A stretch of DNA of 14,114 bases, taken from contig JAJZYI010000046.1 in NCBI GenBank assembly GCA_021798135.1, positions 1 through 14,114 of the forward strand, read 5' to 3'. Positions 12,184-14,114 of the stretch are shown piece after piece (positions within the stretch are counted from its first letter, which is position 1; every line of letters begins with the position of its first letter). A program made the translations under genes and the position numbers. Origin of the DNA: Actinomycetes bacterium. Its GTDB lineage: Bacteria > Actinomycetota > Acidimicrobiia > Acidimicrobiales > UBA8190. The notes below the pieces were generated by a model that saw only the letters and a list, made by a program, of their open reading frames with translations, had not been told where the DNA came from and searched no databases.

Positions 12184-14114
12184 TCAGCGAGGGGACGGTG
12201 CCAGCCGGACGGCGTCGCGTCCGGCTCGCTTGGCGGTGTACATGGCTGCGTCGGCGCGCGACAGGAGCGAGTCGACCGTCTCGCCGTCCTCGGCCACGGC
12301 CACCCCGACGCTGGCGGACACCGTGAAGGCCCGGCCGTTGACGGCGACGGGCTCGTGCACGTTGGCCTGCAGCCGCGTCGCCGCGGCGGTGGCCTCCGCC
12401 ACGCCGTCGACGTTGCGCAGCAGCACCACGAACTCGTCGCCCCCCACCCGGAACACCTCGTCGCCGTCGCGCAGGGCCTCGTGCAAGCGGGCGGAGGCCA
12501 CGACCAGCACCTCGTCACCGATGGCATGGCCGAACTGGTCGTTCACCTCCTTGAAGCCGTCGAGGTCGACGAACAGCATGGCCGTCCGGCCCGAACCGGG
12601 CCGGTCCCGCCGGGCGATCTCGACGAGGCCCTCGGCGCCGGCGGCAGCGAGCCCGACGGGCCTGCCACCGCACGGCTCGTCGGCGGGCGCGGCGGCCACG
12701 TCCCGCAGCATGCGGAGGTTGGGCAGGCCCGTCAGCGGGTCGTGCGTCGCCTGGTGCCGGACCTGCTCGAGCAGCGTCGCGTTGTCGAGCGCCGTCGCCG
12801 ACAGCCCCGCCACGCCCGGCAGGCGGTCCCGCAGGGCCGCCAGGCCGCTGCCGCACGTCGACGTCACGTCGACCACGATGACGCCCAACAGTGCCCCCCG
12901 AGCGGCGACCGGGGCGAGCAGCGCCCGGTCGAACCCGGCCAGCGCGGCGACCGGTCCGAGCTCACCGTCGGCTGGGGTCACCGTCAAGGGCTCGTCGGCT
13001 TCGAGGAGACGGCGGGCGCCCTCGTCCGACAGCGTCACGTCGGTCGGCAGGCTCCCGGCGGGATCGGAGGCCCGGCCGAAGCACACGAGCTGCCGCGTGG
13101 CCGCGTCCCACACGAGCGTCGCCGCCCGCCGGCACTCGAGCACGGTCGCCAGCGCGTCAGCGAGGCACTGGGCTGCCTCGTCGACGGTGCGGGTGCGGAC
13201 GAGCGTCGTCGACAGGTCGAGCAGCGCGCCGAGCGTGCGCACCTGCAGCCGGGCCTCCGCCAGCGCGGCGGCCGTCTGCAGCGCGGCGGCGGCGTGGCCG
13301 GCGTAGGCCTGCAGCAGGCGGCGCTCGGACGCCACGAAGCGCCCGTGCCCGGTGTGCACCGCAGCCAGGCGCCCGAACCGGTGCAGCGACGACGCGACGT
13401 CGACCACCAGGAGGGAGCCGTCGTCGGGGGGGTCGTCCGCCAGGATGACGTCGGCGAGCTCGGCGGCGGCCTCGTCCGACATCCCGAGGTGGTGCACCCG
13501 GTAGCCCTGCTCGAGCGGCAGGCGCACGGCGAGCACGTAGCGCGGGGCGCGGACCGCCACCGCTGCCCGGCGCGTGATCGTGGCGAGGGCCGCGTCGATG
13601 TCGTCGACCGACGCCAGCTCCGTGGCCATGGCCTCGAGCGACTCGAAGCGCGCCGTGAGCGACGCCACCTGGTCCCGCAGCGCGGCGATCTCGTCGCGCG
13701 GGTCGGCCGCCGGCTCGTTCCGCCACCGGACCTCGAACCGGCAGGTCGAGTCCCCCCGGGCGCGGCACGTCACGTGGTCGACGACCGCGGGGGCGTAGCC
13801 GAACACCTCGGGGATGGCGCTGAACACCCCGGCGCTGTAGTCGCACCACGCCGACAGGGCGACGCGGCTCTCCTCCACGACGATGACGGCGTGCGTGGGG
13901 CTCGTCTCCACGCAGCGGTGGACGCACAGCGTCGTCTGCTTGGCCGCGAACTCGGTGATGAGGCGCATGACCGCCTCGGGCTCCTTCATCGACAGCAGCA
14001 GGCCGATCACCTCGCTGCTGTGGTAGTGCCGGAAGATGTCGGCTCCGGCCTTGCGGACCGCCAGCGGGTCGCCGGTGACGGCGATCGCCGCTTCGAAGAT
14101 CCGCACTGCGGACT
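12184..14114 (-). CDS. Sensor diguanylate cyclase (V4R-like, GAF, GAF, GGDEF), 5'-truncated
   Basis: This protein makes the second messenger cyclic di-GMP from two GTP. Numbering from the GTG at 14106, residues 1-130 are a V4R-like small-molecule sensor ending in CDYSAGVF, CRARGDSTCRFEVRW. A coiled linker follows (about 138-165), then two GAF-like domains (about 150-300 and 310-450). The GGDEF domain starts at DPLTGLPN (about 453), with FVDLDGFKEVND and an intact GGDEF at 555-559. An RxxD product-inhibition site (RDGD) sits five residues before it, so feedback control is expected. An insert of about 25 Ala/Gly/Arg-rich residues lies between DPLTGLPN and FVDLDGF. The frame stays open to the window edge and the sensor domain looks cut at its front, so the real start is probably beyond 14114. 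No transmembrane segment is visible. Confidence 0.92.
   Translation of the reverse strand, partial: SAVRIFEAAIAVTGDPLAVRKAGADIFRHYHSSEVIGLLLSMKEPEAVMRLITEFAAKQTTLCVHRCVETSPTHAVIVVEESRVALSAWCDYSAGVFSAIPEVFGYAPAVVDHVTCRARGDSTCRFEVRWRNEPAADPRDEIAALRDQVASLTARFESLEAMATELASVDDIDAALATITRRAAVAVRAPRYVLAVRLPLEQGYRVHHLGMSDEAAAELADVILADDPPDDGSLLVVDVASSLHRFGRLAAVHTGHGRFVASERRLLQAYAGHAAAALQTAAALAEARLQVRTLGALLDLSTTLVRTRTVDEAAQCLADALATVLECRRAATLVWDAATRQLVCFGRASDPAGSLPTDVTLSDEGARRLLEADEPLTVTPADGELGPVAALAGFDRALLAPVAARGALLGVIVVDVTSTCGSGLAALRDRLPGVAGLSATALDNATLLEQVRHQATHDPLTGLPNLRMLRDVAAAPADEPCGGRPVGLAAAGAEGLVEIARRDRPGSGRTAMLFVDLDGFKEVNDQFGHAIGDEVLVVASARLHEALRDGDEVFRVGGDEFVVLLRNVDGVAEATAAATRLQANVHEPVAVNGRAFTVSASVGVAVAEDGETVDSLLSRADAAMYTAKRAGRDAVRLAPSPR

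Overview
This is a chromosomal-looking window from a very GC-rich bacterium, most likely an actinomycete-type organism (Actinomycetota; an Acidimicrobiia-like lineage is possible but not proven). The reasons are the near-total use of G or C at third codon positions in real genes, frequent GTG starts, several candidate leaderless starts with a TANNNT -10 box just upstream of the start codon, and the gene families present. I see no rRNA, tRNA, CRISPR array, insertion sequence or phage gene.

Layout. (1) 1-1203: 3' part of a sensor histidine kinase, running into the window from the left. (2) 1252-3128, all leftward: a membrane-anchored coiled-coil protein with a degenerate kinase-like C-terminus and a perfect internal 63-bp duplication, a GNAT acetyltransferase, and a 54-residue helical protein. 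(3) 3399-5645, leftward: a large polytopic membrane protein of the GT-C glycosyltransferase type. (4) 5646-6012: divergent intergenic region with a 24-bp tandem repeat abutting a good promoter. (5) 6013-8759: a translationally coupled pair, a Baeyer-Villiger-type flavin monooxygenase and an HSL-family esterase. (6) 8921-9937: fdhD, behind a repeat- and hairpin-rich spacer. (7) 10020-10292, leftward: a small C-protein-like XRE regulator. A rightward promoter overlain by two inverted repeats diverges from it into a gene-poor 0.8-kb stretch that ends in an 18-bp minisatellite. (8) 11133-11630, leftward: an unrecognised 165-residue protein. (9) 11863-12165: an MTH1187/YkoF-type thiamine-binding protein. 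(10) 12184-14114, leftward: a sensor diguanylate cyclase (V4R-like, GAF, GAF, GGDEF) running off the right edge.

How the genes work together. The clearest functional unit is the monooxygenase-esterase pair: the first enzyme would convert a ketone to an ester and the second would hydrolyse it. This gene order is known from the mycobacterial mymA-lipR locus and from methyl-ketone degradation clusters. The other genes look like independent housekeeping, signalling or regulatory units. Three or four genes share the leaderless layout. The spacers carry short tandem arrays of different periods (16, 18 and 24 bp, plus a pair of copies 50 bp apart). Nothing here is a proven new system. The most promising unexplained part is the XRE gene, its paired-inverted-repeat promoter and the apparently gene-poor stretch beyond it.
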